This document shows positions 42,533-52,200 of a DNA stretch of 64,000 nucleotides, in pieces. The notes beneath the pieces were generated by a model, which worked only from the letters and a program-made list of their open reading frames with translations, ran no database searches and was not told the DNA's origin. The stretch comes from Candidatus Poribacteria bacterium (GTDB lineage: Bacteria; Poribacteria; WGA-4E; UBA9662): NCBI GenBank assembly GCA_002709695.1, contig PAQF01000028.1, forward strand, positions 62,001-126,000, given 5' to 3'. Position 1 is the stretch's first letter; the number at the start of each line of letters is the position of its first letter. The translations under genes were made by a program, and so were the position numbers.

Positions 42533-43954
42533 TTAAAGAGATTCGAGAAAAATAATCAATGATTCGCGATCTTTTGAAGAAAGACTAAGAAAGAAATCGC
42601 GAGATTTTTCTGCTTCCCCACCGTGCCATAAAATGGCTTCAGTGAGGCTTCTAGCCCTTCCGTCATGCAGGAAGTTAGTATGTCCATTAACAACATAGGT
42701 CAAACCGATTCCCCACAGAGGAGGTGTTCTCCATTCCCTTCCATTTGCAATGAAATCATCACGATTATCTGCTAAATCTTCACCCATATCATGTAGGAGT
42801 AAATCGGTGTATGGATGAATCAATTGATCCGACATTTCGGGAATGGTAGGGTGCTTTCCGGTTTTAAGGGTTGGCACATGGCAACTCACACAATTAGCAC
42901 GCGAAAAGAGAATTGCTCCCTTTTTAACTTCAGGATTTTCGAGATCTCTTCGAGCGGGTACTGCTAAGGATTGTACATAGAAAGTTGTAGCTTGCAGTAT
43001 GCTATCGTTAATCTCCGGATCATCTTTCAGTAAGTCAAATTGTTTTTGTCCTTCGGATGTGTCCGTTGGAAAGAGTGAGTTTGATATTCCCATATCATTG
43101 TGATATGCTTCGGCAACTTGTTGTAACAAACTTGGTTCATTCGCTTTCCAGCCGAAACGCCCCAGTCGCATTTTCATCGTTTGTACATCTAAGACATAAT
43201 TTGGCCGTCCGGAAATCCCGTCACTGTTTTGGTCATTTTCATCTGCCAGTTGCAAAATTGTCTGTTCTTCAATCGCTTCCAGAAGGCCCAAACCAAATAC
43301 GGGGGCAGCAACTCGAGGAGAAATCTGAACATTTTTTGGTAAAGGCTGGTATGTATCATAAACCTTATAGTTTGGAACTCTTAATTTGAGCGAATGACCA
43401 TCATCATAGTTAACTAACTTATCTGAGTACTCGATAGAGATTTTCCCTTCGGCCAATTGGCCAAAATTGGCCCTGTCGTTCAGTTGCGTACCAAAACCTG
43501 GGACGGGTATAGGAGAGGATACATGCTCTTGATCGGTTTTGGGTAGGCTTATTCTTAACAACATTGATTTCATTCTACGGCTATTAGAAGGTGCTTTCCC
43601 TCTGCCATTCCGAATATGACAGTTAACACAAGAAGTATTATTAAAAATAGGGCCGAGACCACTGTTTATCTGAGCAGGAGCAGTAACAAAAGCTGCTTCG
43701 AAGGTCGTGTCACCTTCGAAGTGCCGGTCTAGGTTTACTGCTGATAGGTTGGGTGCGGGAGTCGCAAAAGCATGGCTGGTAGCATCAGGTATGGTTGTTT
43801 CTCCTCCGGTCATCGGATCAAGGAATTCGTCGTAATTGGAATTAAATTTTTGATAGTTGTCTGGGCTACAGCTAATTATCAAAATCGCACAGAAAAAGGC
43901 GAATTGGATCATGAGTGAGGTATAGATAATTTTTTTGTTATAATCAGGATTCAT
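42533..43954 (-). CDS. Di-heme oxidoreductase family lipoprotein (thiol oxidoreductase-like, DUF1111)
   Basis: A 473-residue lipoprotein (lipobox IISC-S, Cys near 29) with two c-type heme sites: C-V-N-C-H near residue 109 and C-V-S-C-H near residue 350. The C-terminal part HPYTDLLLHDMGEDLADN, WRTPPLWGIGLT, TNFLHDGRARSLTEAILWHGGEA is the standard end of this family, which is related to di-heme cytochrome c peroxidase-like proteins. In other bacteria it is found beside imelysin genes in iron-uptake loci, as here (33 bases from imelysin). It may oxidise iron or a thiol at the outer membrane; exact role unknown. Confidence 0.88.
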   Translation of the reverse strand: MNPDYNKKIIYTSLMIQFAFFCAILIISCSPDNYQKFNSNYDEFLDPMTGGETTIPDATSHAFATPAPNLSAVNLDRHFEGDTTFEAAFVTAPAQINSGLGPIFNNTSCVNCHIRNGRGKAPSNSRRMKSMLLRISLPKTDQEHVSSPIPVPGFGTQLNDRANFGQLAEGKISIEYSDKLVNYDDGHSLKLRVPNYKVYDTYQPLPKNVQISPRVAAPVFGLGLLEAIEEQTILQLADENDQNSDGISGRPNYVLDVQTMKMRLGRFGWKANEPSLLQQVAEAYHNDMGISNSLFPTDTSEGQKQFDLLKDDPEINDSILQATTFYVQSLAVPARRDLENPEVKKGAILFSRANCVSCHVPTLKTGKHPTIPEMSDQLIHPYTDLLLHDMGEDLADNRDDFIANGREWRTPPLWGIGLTYVVNGHTNFLHDGRARSLTEAILWHGGEAEKSRDFFLSLSSKDRESLIIFLESL

Positions 43955-43987
43955 AAACTGAGCTTTACGAAACTACCCAAGCCGATG

Positions 43988-45082
43988 TTAGTTAAATTCG
44001 CTATCTGAGATTAGCGCACTTAAATCACCCTCTAGGATTGTTTGCAAGTTGCCAATTGTTTGCACCGCTTTTCCTACTTGTGTGGGGTGTTTTGTAATTG
44101 AATCTCGGAATGGATATGGAATAGAGGTAATAGATTTAATTGCTTCATCTATGGCCAATTTGATTTTATTGTCAAGTTCTGGATTCGTTTCTGAAACAAA
44201 TGAGGTCAAACCACCGCCAGCCGTACTTGTACCTGTATAAGAACCCATATAGACATTTTTGACACCTGTTATGTTATCTTGGAAATCTTGGAGGGAATTG
44301 TAGCTGAATTGCGATTCCACAAGTGTTGGGTCTTTTTTATTATATGGGTCTCCAATCTTTCCATTGCCCACTTCATCAATAATGCCAACCATTCCATTCA
44401 CCATTTCTTGTAACATGTCTTTTCTGGATCCGTAGGCTTTACTTGAGGAACCAGCACCCGTTACCTCCAATATAAAATTCCCTCCACTTGGCGACCATGA
44501 TTTGTAAAGATCTGAAGCTGTTTTTCTAAGACTTTGTGTGGCAGATAAAAGGTATTCTATTTTGCGAACATCCAGATTTTTTATAGTCTGATCATTTTTG
44601 CTTCCGAATAATAAATACTCGATGGTGTGAAATCCTTTAAGCTCATCTTCTAAGGTTTCAATATAAGGAACTGTCAGTTTTTCACCACTGGATAGGACCG
44701 CGTCCAAATCGACTTTATTAACTGGCCAGCTGTCAAGTTTGGGATCATAACCATTTGTGTCTGCGGGGCCAAAGAGAAAACTTTCACTTTGCTCCCACGG
44801 TCGTCGCATTGCTTTCCAAGCATCTTGTGCTTGTTTCAAGCTAGCATCAGTTTTGTTGATTTTTAATGTTTCAACTGTTTGGAGAAGTGCGCCCGATTTC
44901 TGGTCCAGATCACTGTAAGTAGCGATAACAACTTTATTAGCAAATCCGTCGATTATGTTTTTTGGTTCATAGGCCTGGATTTTGTCCCTACCCTTGTTAC
45001 TACAAGCAAATACTAGAACCAAACTCATACATATAGTTACTACTGCTTGTCGTAAAACGGAGTCTTTTTGTGAAACTTTCAT
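43988..45082 (-). CDS. Imelysin-family iron-regulated lipoprotein
   Basis: A 364-residue lipoprotein; signal peptide with lipobox LVFAC-S (Cys 27). The imelysin core has AQDAWKAMRRPWEQSESFLFGPADTNGYDPKLDSWPVN, then the family GxHxxE-like motif as KGFHTIEYLLFG. Members (IrpA, Algp7) are envelope helical bundles tied to iron uptake. ATG 45082 is chosen because it gives a normal signal; ATG 45121 has a better ribosome site (GAAGGGAT) but lies in decayed feoB coding sequence. It is co-directional with the di-heme gene 33 bases downstream, and both would be driven by the promoter at 45653. Confidence 0.87.
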   Translation of the reverse strand: MKVSQKDSVLRQAVVTICMSLVLVFACSNKGRDKIQAYEPKNIIDGFANKVVIATYSDLDQKSGALLQTVETLKINKTDASLKQAQDAWKAMRRPWEQSESFLFGPADTNGYDPKLDSWPVNKVDLDAVLSSGEKLTVPYIETLEDELKGFHTIEYLLFGSKNDQTIKNLDVRKIEYLLSATQSLRKTASDLYKSWSPSGGNFILEVTGAGSSSKAYGSRKDMLQEMVNGMVGIIDEVGNGKIGDPYNKKDPTLVESQFSYNSLQDFQDNITGVKNVYMGSYTGTSTAGGGLTSFVSETNPELDNKIKLAIDEAIKSITSIPYPFRDSITKHPTQVGKAVQTIGNLQTILEGDLSALISDSEFN

Positions 45083-45084
45083 GG

Positions 45085-45460
45085 ATTTGTATTCTCTCTT
45101 TAATAGTTTTCTGTATTTCATTGATCCCTTCACTCTTGTTAGCAACAACAGGTACAACTTGGCAGTTCAGAGCTAAGCAGGTCAGCATTAGTTTCTCGGT
45201 CACCAGCAACTGATAGATCGTGCGTATTTAAGACCAAAAGCGGATGCTGAATTCCAGTATCTGAGCCGTTAAGTAAAGATTTTGGGCTTTGCCCAAGATT
45301 GAAAGCGCCGGCAACGATAAGAACCAGATTAGGAGGGGTTGTGTCTTCTTTTTGGTTCAAAAAGACATCAGTAGCTACAATGTCATCAGGTGAGTTTGCT
45401 GTTAAGTTGTAAATTTCGAGCAGGTCTGCAGGATCCAAAGTTAACGACAGATAATTTCCT
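45085..45460 (-). pseudogene. Decayed feoB G-domain fragment
   Basis: On the minus strand one frame reads EIYNLTANSPDDIVATDVFL, PNLVLIVAGAFNL, HPLLVLNTHDLSVAG. It continues after a frameshift near 45165 in the next frame as LNCQVVPVVANKSEGINEIQKTI. This is the order of the FeoB GTPase domain after the G2 region (E. coli PGTYSLTT, DLLINVVDASNL, CIVALNMLD, LGCPVIPLVS...GIEALKLAI). The P-loop, G3 DxxG and all membrane helices are absent, so it is a relic. The Fur-like box and promoter just upstream would have controlled it; they now feed the imelysin gene. Confidence 0.7.
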
Positions 45461-45621
45461 TTGGATGAGGTCGGCGATGTTTTGTAATCTTCTTCCCGCA
45501 ACTGCCAGAACATCACAATCCTTATCTATTGATTGCACAAAATGCCACATCTTCTGGTGGTTCTTAGAGTCAGCTTCAAGCAAAAGAAGCAAATAACCAG
45601 CTCCACAGTAATGGTTGGTTA

Positions 45622-45636
45622 TGAGACTCAGTCTCA
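45622..45636 (-). promoter_or_regulatory. Perfect Fur-type 7-1-7 palindrome
   Basis: TGAGACTcAGTCTCA, both arms exact, flanked by A and T to give a 17-bp palindrome. It lies 16 bases downstream of the -10 of the minus-strand promoter at 45653, the same geometry as before futA. Confidence 0.7.
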
Positions 45637-45652
45637 TTGGGCGACAGTCACA

Positions 45653-45681
45653 ATTCTACATTATACAGAGTCATTTGTCAA
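45653..45681 (-). promoter_or_regulatory. Sigma70-type promoter of the (feoB relic)-imelysin-di-heme unit
   Basis: Minus strand TTGACA (45681-45676), 17-base spacer, TAGAAT (45658-45653). It leaves a leader of about 560 bases, largely feoB relic, before imelysin. Confidence 0.65.
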
Positions 45682-45702
45682 ACCTTTCTCCAAAAAATCC
45701 AC

Positions 45703-45732
45703 TTGACACTATGATTAATAGCTAGTTAACAT
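45703..45732 (+). promoter_or_regulatory. Probable promoter of the GNAT gene
   Basis: TTGACA (45703-45708), 18-base spacer, TAACAT (45727-45732), divergent from the iron promoter, about 25 bases from it. Confidence 0.5.
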
Positions 45733-45764
45733 TCAACTTAAAATTATGGAGACTGACGATAACG

Positions 45765-46442
45765 GTGAAAAAAGACATAGATAGCATGAAGAATCTCGAT
45801 CCTGAGGGAGAAAACTTTAGGCAAACATCTGAGTCTCGCAAGTTAGGTGAGCAATCTCAAAGCGAATCGTTTCGTTCAAAGGAATCTTTGTTTATTGGGC
45901 GTACTTCTCCGATGATACAGGGAGAATCGAGCCAAAGGGAAAAACCATCACAATTGAAGATCAATGTTCGCGAATACCAGGACAGGGATCAGGATTTTAT
46001 GGATCAACTTCGGCAAGAACACCTACTGGCCAGTGCACCACAATCTCGTTTAACAGATCTATCTAAAGATGAAATAGTAGCGCGAATGGAAAATTGGTAT
46101 AGCGAAAAAATTCAATTGCTGCAGGATGTTCCTGTGTGCCGAACATACATTGCCACTAATCAAGACGATCAACCGCTTGGTTACGCAATTGTTGTGGCAG
46201 AAGCCAAAGATGACTTTCGATCCGAAAGACAGGGTTTTTTATGTGATTTGGCCGTTGAAGAAAAATCTTGGGGAAAAGGAGTTGCACAAGCTTTGATCAA
46301 AGCTTGTGAAGATTATATCAAACGTATGGGACACCAATTCATGATGTTGAACGTTAGTGCTTTTAATGATCGTGCGATTGAATTCTATGAGAAATTGGGT
46401 TATGTTGATGAGTGGCGTATGATGGGAAAGCGTTTAGACTAG
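45765..46442 (+). CDS. GNAT-family N-acetyltransferase with long polar N-terminus
   Basis: A 225-residue protein. Residues 1-70 are polar and Ser/Gln/Glu-rich, probably disordered. Residues 72-225 are the GNAT fold: FLCDLAVEEKSWGKGVAQALIKACEDYIKRMG holds the acetyl-CoA pyrophosphate-binding Gly-x-Gly-x-Ala loop, followed by MLNVSAFNDRAIEFYEKLGYV, the usual C-terminal helix and strand. It would acetylate an amine on a small molecule or protein. The start is GTG 45765; ATG 45786 is an alternative. The isomerase gene follows after 79 bases. Confidence 0.85.
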   Translation: MKKDIDSMKNLDPEGENFRQTSESRKLGEQSQSESFRSKESLFIGRTSPMIQGESSQREKPSQLKINVREYQDRDQDFMDQLRQEHLLASAPQSRLTDLSKDEIVARMENWYSEKIQLLQDVPVCRTYIATNQDDQPLGYAIVVAEAKDDFRSERQGFLCDLAVEEKSWGKGVAQALIKACEDYIKRMGHQFMMLNVSAFNDRAIEFYEKLGYVDEWRMMGKRLD

Positions 46443-46521
46443 TAATCTGCTTTCTTCAGTACAAACTCAATACAGTAAAATTGTTTTTCTAACTTAAAAA
46501 TTACGAAAGATTAAGGATAAA

Positions 46522-47337
46522 ATGGCGAAGAAACTTGGATGCAGCACAATTTTGTATGGGGGGTTTAGTTTAGGTGAAGCGCTACAAGGAATTTCCGGCA
46601 CAGGTTATCATGCAATTGAACTTTGTGCTCGGCCTGGCTCAGCACCACACGTTGAAATGGATAGGTCTGCTTCTTATTACACTGACATCAAGCAAAAAGT
46701 TGCTGACAATGGTTTGGTAATTGAGTCGCTTGCTGGTACTGGTGGGATAGACTTCGGAAGCGACAATTTTGACAGGGTAGTTGAAGTTGCTGATCTCTTG
46801 GGGGCACCAGCAGTTGCTATGGGATCAAGCGGAAAATCAGATGATCAGGAAAGTTGGGGGATGTTCATCAATGCTATTAACCGAGTCTCATTATTGACTT
46901 CGCAAGCTAATGTTAAATTGACAATCAAGCCTCACGTCGGTAACGCAGTTTACTCGTCCGAAACTATCATGCAATTTATGCAGGAAGTCGACCAAGATTG
47001 GGTGGGAATTAATTATGACGCCAGTCATATTTATCGGTCCGGTGAAGGTCAAGATCCAGTCGAAATACTTGATATAGTAAAAGAACACGTCATCACTCTT
47101 CGTATACGCGATAATCGAGATAGTCGTCAAAGGCCAATTGGGCCAGTCCAAACGCAGATCCCCGGCAAAGGGGTATTGGATCTTCCAGCCCTTGCTGACA
47201 TAATGAACACCATCGATCGCGTTGATCATGTTATAGTTGAAATTGTTGGAACCCATGGGGGGACAGACACACCATTAGATCAAGTTCAGGAAGTTGTTGA
47301 TGAATGTTATGATTACTTGAACTCTTTTTTCGACTAA
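46522..47337 (+). CDS. Sugar phosphate isomerase/epimerase (TIM barrel)
   Basis: A 271-residue xylose-isomerase-like TIM barrel. YHAIELCARPGSAPH, VIESLAGTGG, AVAMGSS, LTIKPHVGNAVYSSE, VGINYDASHIYRSG, ITLRIRDNRD and VIVEIVGTHGG show the repeated beta-strand ends. The metal-site Glu that most family members have in the TIKPH strand is a Lys here (family reads E-P/N-H), so catalysis may be altered. It is different from the isomerase at 12803. Substrate unknown. Confidence 0.78.
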   Translation: MAKKLGCSTILYGGFSLGEALQGISGTGYHAIELCARPGSAPHVEMDRSASYYTDIKQKVADNGLVIESLAGTGGIDFGSDNFDRVVEVADLLGAPAVAMGSSGKSDDQESWGMFINAINRVSLLTSQANVKLTIKPHVGNAVYSSETIMQFMQEVDQDWVGINYDASHIYRSGEGQDPVEILDIVKEHVITLRIRDNRDSRQRPIGPVQTQIPGKGVLDLPALADIMNTIDRVDHVIVEIVGTHGGTDTPLDQVQEVVDECYDYLNSFFD

Positions 47338-47396
47338 CCGTTTATCAAGATTGTAATCAGCCTAATTCTACTTGCCTGTCATCCAACGAGAAAAAG

Positions 47397-48722
47397 TTGA
47401 TCAGATTAAAAAGTTTCCCAATTATCTTTGCCACCTTACTCTTTATATTTTGGGGAATAGTAATGAGTGCTCTTTTCAACTGGGCCCTTAATTCAACGGG
47501 GGTAGAGGGGGACAACTCAAATCCTGTCGTTGCTGAAAATACGATTACGGGTCCAGTCGAAATAACCGAGGAAACCGATGAGAAGGACCGAGAATTCCTT
47601 AACCATTCAATAGGTGGTTTACGAATCTACCGTGACTGGTTATACGATAAATATTCAGTTGTCCACGTGGTTGAAATGGATCGTCAGGCAGAAACCCTTG
47701 GTTTTAGCGTTGAGTTAGCTAATGAACAGATAATTGGCAGAGAATCAATCAGTGATATAGCGAGTCGTCTAAAAAAGCGTGAAGTAGAAGTACTAGCAAG
47801 TATAAATGGAAGTTTTGGTATTCGTGCAGATCAGATGGGACGTGGAGGGACGCTTTTCAATTTGCATATCCAAGATAAGGAACTTGTTAGTGTGCCGGTT
47901 AGAGCCGATTGGTGGGGGTTTTGCCCTACAACCGATTGGGGCGAAGCAAGTTTCGGAATAACAACAGATGGTGAATTCTTGGTTTCCGCTATAGATTTGA
48001 ATGGAGTTGTTTCAATTAATGGAAAAGAAATCAGAATTCATGGTATTAACCAAATTCGAAATTATGATTGCAGTATCGTGTTATTTACACCGAAATTCGG
48101 TATTAGCTCGTTAACACGAGGTGGCCTAGAAGTCATCCTCACTAAAACAAAGTTACCGATTACCGCAGATTACACCAGTAAATTTACAATTAGCAAAATA
48201 AACGAAGATGGAGATAGTCGAATACCTCCCGATGGCTTGGTACTATCGCTAAACTACTATTCGGCTGAGGAATTTAGATCTACATTTTCCGCAGGAGATG
48301 TTGGCACCTTAGAAATTAGGCTTTTGCCTGAGGAATGGAGGAGAGTAACAAATGCGATTGGCGGTAACATTCGGTTATTGCGAAATGGCCAGGTAGAACC
48401 GGAATTGGTCGAATTCCAGAGGTCGTATAGCAACTCTGCTCCTGAACAGCGACGTGGCATTCGAGGTGACCCTCGTAGTGCATTGGGTTTTAATAATGAG
48501 AAACTTTTCCTCGTCACTGTCGACGGCAGACATCGTGGCTACAGTATGGGAATGGGGTTTTACGATCTTGCAGAGACTTTGCGTGACCTTGGAGCCACCG
48601 AAGCCATCAACTTCGATGGTGGTAGTTCGGCAACACTATGGGGATTAGGAGAGGTCCTTAATGAACCTTCTAGTGGTTACGAACGGCGTGTCTTTAATGC
48701 AGCTTATATCTATAAAAATTGA
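47397..48722 (+). CDS. Phosphodiester glycosidase family protein (NAGPA domain)
   Basis: A 441-residue protein with one N-terminal membrane anchor (residues 6-27). The C-terminal 300 residues carry the NAGPA/phosphodiester glycosidase domain: LASINGSFGIRADQMG at its start, AIGGNIRLLRNGQ, RSALGFNNEKLFLVTVDGRHRGYSMGMGFYDLAETLRDLGATEAINFDGGSSATLW at its end. The family removes GlcNAc from a phosphodiester or acts on related bacterial envelope phosphodiesters. The protein would act outside the inner membrane. The start is TTG 47397, and the downstream ATG inside the anchor is unlikely. Substrate not known. Confidence 0.85.
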   Translation: MIRLKSFPIIFATLLFIFWGIVMSALFNWALNSTGVEGDNSNPVVAENTITGPVEITEETDEKDREFLNHSIGGLRIYRDWLYDKYSVVHVVEMDRQAETLGFSVELANEQIIGRESISDIASRLKKREVEVLASINGSFGIRADQMGRGGTLFNLHIQDKELVSVPVRADWWGFCPTTDWGEASFGITTDGEFLVSAIDLNGVVSINGKEIRIHGINQIRNYDCSIVLFTPKFGISSLTRGGLEVILTKTKLPITADYTSKFTISKINEDGDSRIPPDGLVLSLNYYSAEEFRSTFSAGDVGTLEIRLLPEEWRRVTNAIGGNIRLLRNGQVEPELVEFQRSYSNSAPEQRRGIRGDPRSALGFNNEKLFLVTVDGRHRGYSMGMGFYDLAETLRDLGATEAINFDGGSSATLWGLGEVLNEPSSGYERRVFNAAYIYKN

Positions 48723-48749
48723 CTAAAAGACATTTAAGTATTGCATTTA

Positions 48750-49202
48750 TCAACGTATATCAAAAACATAGCTACGCTCAAAGAGGCCATCAAGAAACAC
48801 TTCAACAAACCATTCACCTTCTGTAAAACCTGATAATGGCCTATTGATGTAAAACCAAGTAATTTGATTTCCGTTAGGTGAATTAAACTCTCGTTTTTCT
48901 TCGCGATGAGGCGCATCATCACTACCTTCATCAGGTGAGAACCACCGTACCTCTATTTTATGTCTACCTTTGACGTTTGTCCAATATAACCAAACATAGA
49001 TCTGCTCACTGCTATCATAAAAGATATTGGTAATTCCGTCTGGGCGATCTTCATTGATGGCAATGGCCAGTGCAGCATCAACAACAGTAGGTTCTTCACT
49101 GGCAGGATTGACCATTATGCCTCCACCTGAGTTCTGTTCACTGCAACCGAGAATGTACCCCGCCAGAAGTAAAATCAGCATCTGATACAGCTTTTGAATC
49201 AT
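48750..49202 (-). CDS. Lipoprotein of unknown function
   Basis: A 150-residue lipoprotein: MIQKLYQMLILLLAGYILGC-S, lipobox Cys at 20. The mature part is a small beta-sandwich-like domain (IYVWLYWTNVKGRHKIEVRWFSPD, WFYINRPLSGFTEGEWFVEVFLDGLFERSYVFDIR) ending in the G-x-W-x-V-x-V-x-x-D-G pattern of several secreted Ig-like domains. It lies convergent with the NAGPA gene and divergent from the DUF4175 gene (86 bases). Function unknown. Confidence 0.65.
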   Translation of the reverse strand: MIQKLYQMLILLLAGYILGCSEQNSGGGIMVNPASEEPTVVDAALAIAINEDRPDGITNIFYDSSEQIYVWLYWTNVKGRHKIEVRWFSPDEGSDDAPHREEKREFNSPNGNQITWFYINRPLSGFTEGEWFVEVFLDGLFERSYVFDIR

Positions 49203-49288
49203 ACTTTCTCCTCACTTCTGTGATGAAATAGAATTGATATTTTAAAGACAACAGAATATGCTATAATCGAGCTAGCTGGAGTTAGGAA

Positions 49289-52200
49289 ATGTTATATAGA
49301 GAAAACCTAGATGCACTGAAATCGAAAATCTTAGATACTCGGCGTCTATGGAGGCGCACGATTTTCTTGACAGGCCTAGCTATAGTTGTCGCCTCCTTGA
49401 TTGGCTTCCTGTTTGGTGAAGCACTAATTGATTTGTTCCTACCGCTTCCAAGTTATGTCCGGATTTTACTTCTTGTCACGATCATTGGTTTTGTTGGTTT
49501 TCTTTGTTTTAAACATATTATTAAACGGCATTTTGCTCCCATTACTCTCCATGATATAGCTCTCAAAGTGGAAGAGCACTACCCAGAACTTGAGGATCGT
49601 CTGGTCAGTGCAATCCAATTCGGTGATCAGAAAATAGATGACCCGATGCAAGCTCACATGGTCAATCGCCTTGTCACAGATGCTATTGAGGAATCAAAAT
49701 CAATTGACTTCAAAGCGACAGTTGACAAAAGTCAAAGAAATAAACGTGTAGCAGTTGCTTTTCTTGCATTTCTGATTGTTGGTTTAACTTTAATAACGTT
49801 CCCAAACCAAACAGAGACAGCATTAAAACGCATTTTCGTGCCGTGGGAAAAGACTGACCCAATCTTAACCACGAAGTTGGTGGTAAAACCTGGAAACGCA
49901 AGAATTCTTCGCGGCCAAAGCCTACCAATTGAAGTTGAAGTGACCGGAAAAAAAGCGGACCAGGCGACAATCATTTATACAAGGTCGAATCCTAACGAGA
50001 CTGATGTATTGATCGAGAAAAATATTAAAATGGTTCCTTTTGAAGACCAGAAAAATCATTTTGGGTACGAGATTTTTAACGTAGATCACGAAATGAAATA
50101 TTACATCGTGTCAAACGAAACCGAGTCTGAACATTTTACCGTCAAGGTTTTCGATGTCCCAAAAGTACAAGAGATTGAGGTTAGCTATAGTTTTCCAGCC
50201 TACACTAAAATGAAGCCAATAATTCAGAGAGGTAGTGGAGATATCCGGGCGATTGTCGGAACAGAAGCAACTATTCGAGTTATCCCCAATAAACCAATTC
50301 AAACTGCTACTCTCCAGGTTGGAGATGACGAGCAACAACCAATGCAAATTGGCGAGCTAATTACATACCAAGCAAAAATCCTCAAAAATGGTAAATACAT
50401 TATTGATTTACTTTGTATTGATGGGTTCAAAAACCAAGTACCAATCGAGTATGAGATCATCGCTATCCCCGACAAAAAACCGGAAGTTGCTATTACAGAT
50501 CCAGGTCGTGATATCAAAGCTACCAAACTAGAAGAAGTTGGCGTGACTATTGAGGCTACAGATGACTTTGGATTGGCAGAATTAGTTTTGACATACTCAG
50601 TTGGTTCGAGTAGAAACCAATTGTTGCCAATTGAAACCTCGTTAGTTATAACTGATAAAAAGCTTTCTAGAGCCTACACTTTCTATTTGGAGGAAATGGA
50701 TATTGAACCTGGCGATGTCATTTTATATTTCGCTGAAGCCACAGATAATAATATCCTTACTGGTCCGAGTAAAGGAACATCACAAATCTACTTCATTGAG
50801 ATTAAACCGTTTAACGAACGGTACGAAGAAGTAGAATCTCAAGGTGAATCTCAAAACGAAGACTCACCGGCAACACAATTGATGGCTAAGTTAGCAGGAG
50901 AACAAAAGCAAATTATTCGAGAAACATGGAAACACATTAACTTCCAAACGGATTCAACTAGCAATGAATACACTTCCGAAGTAAAAAAGACAGCTGAGAA
51001 ACAAGAGAAATTAAAAAGTCAGGTACAACGAGCAGTTGATGAAATTGGTAGTTTCATGCAGGAAGGTTCAGTTGATCCAGAGATCCTCATGCTACTCGAA
51101 CAAGCAATCGATAAAATGGGAGAGGCCGCTGATACATTGAGCAGGATTGAACCGGAAACTGCGTTGCCTGCTGAACAGGATGCTCTCGAACTAGTAGTGA
51201 AAGCAATTATGAAACTGCAGAAAGTCCTAACCCGAATGCAAGGTAGTGAAAATCAGCAGATGGCCGAAGATCTCGAAGTTGAATTGGAGGATCTTGACAA
51301 TCAGTTTACTGAAGATCAGAAGCAACTTGAGCAAGAAATGCGAGAACAAACGCAGGAACTTCTGCAACAAGCACACGAAATGCTGGAACAGCAAGAGAAT
51401 TTAAATCAGCAAAGTCAGCAGATGGGTCGTGAGAATCAACCTTCTCGCCGACAAATGGAACAAAATAGTCGAGAACAGCAACAACTCGCACAGCAAACAC
51501 AACAGATGGCGCAACAAGCCCAGCAAATGGCTAACCAACAATCAGGAGGTTCCCAGTCAAGTCGAACCCAACAGCGTTTAGAACAAGCCGCCCAATCTAT
51601 GCGAGGAGCCTCAAAATCGCAACAAAAATCTGCAGAGAGCCTAATACAACAGCAACCACAGGTAAGTACAGCAAAGGGAGCAAAAGCGACAGAACAATTG
51701 GAAGAAGCTATTGACCAACTGGGGAAGGTAACTGCGCAATTTACTGATGAAGCATTAACCAACTCGACAGAAAAAGTTAATCAGATGATTAATCAACAAT
51801 CACAGGTCAGATCCCAAACTACGGAAGTAAAAGAGGAGATGGAACAAAATGATTCTACTGCTGAGAATCGACAGCAAGTCGCTGACCTTTCAAAACAACA
51901 ACGTAACCTGCGAAAAGATCTGCGAAGTCTACAGCAGGATTTGGCAGATTTACAAGAAGAACTCAATCGACAAGGCGAATCAAAGGCTGAACGTAATGTT
52001 GCCAATGCCAATCGACGATTGATCGAAGATCAAACAGAAAGAAACATGGCTGACACAGAACGCGCGTTACGCTGGAGGAATCTTGAATACGCCGAGCGAA
52101 ATCAACAGGAAATTATGGAGTCTTTGGAACAAACACGGGATCATCTGCTTCAAGCTCGGCTAAACATGGCGCAGACGGAGGAAGAACGTCTTGACGCAAT

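Noticed and set aside
45386..45637. 83-codon minus-strand frame starting in the Fur-like box
   Set aside because: Its start codon is part of the operator palindrome, it has no ribosome site, and its second half overlaps the feoB relic in another frame.
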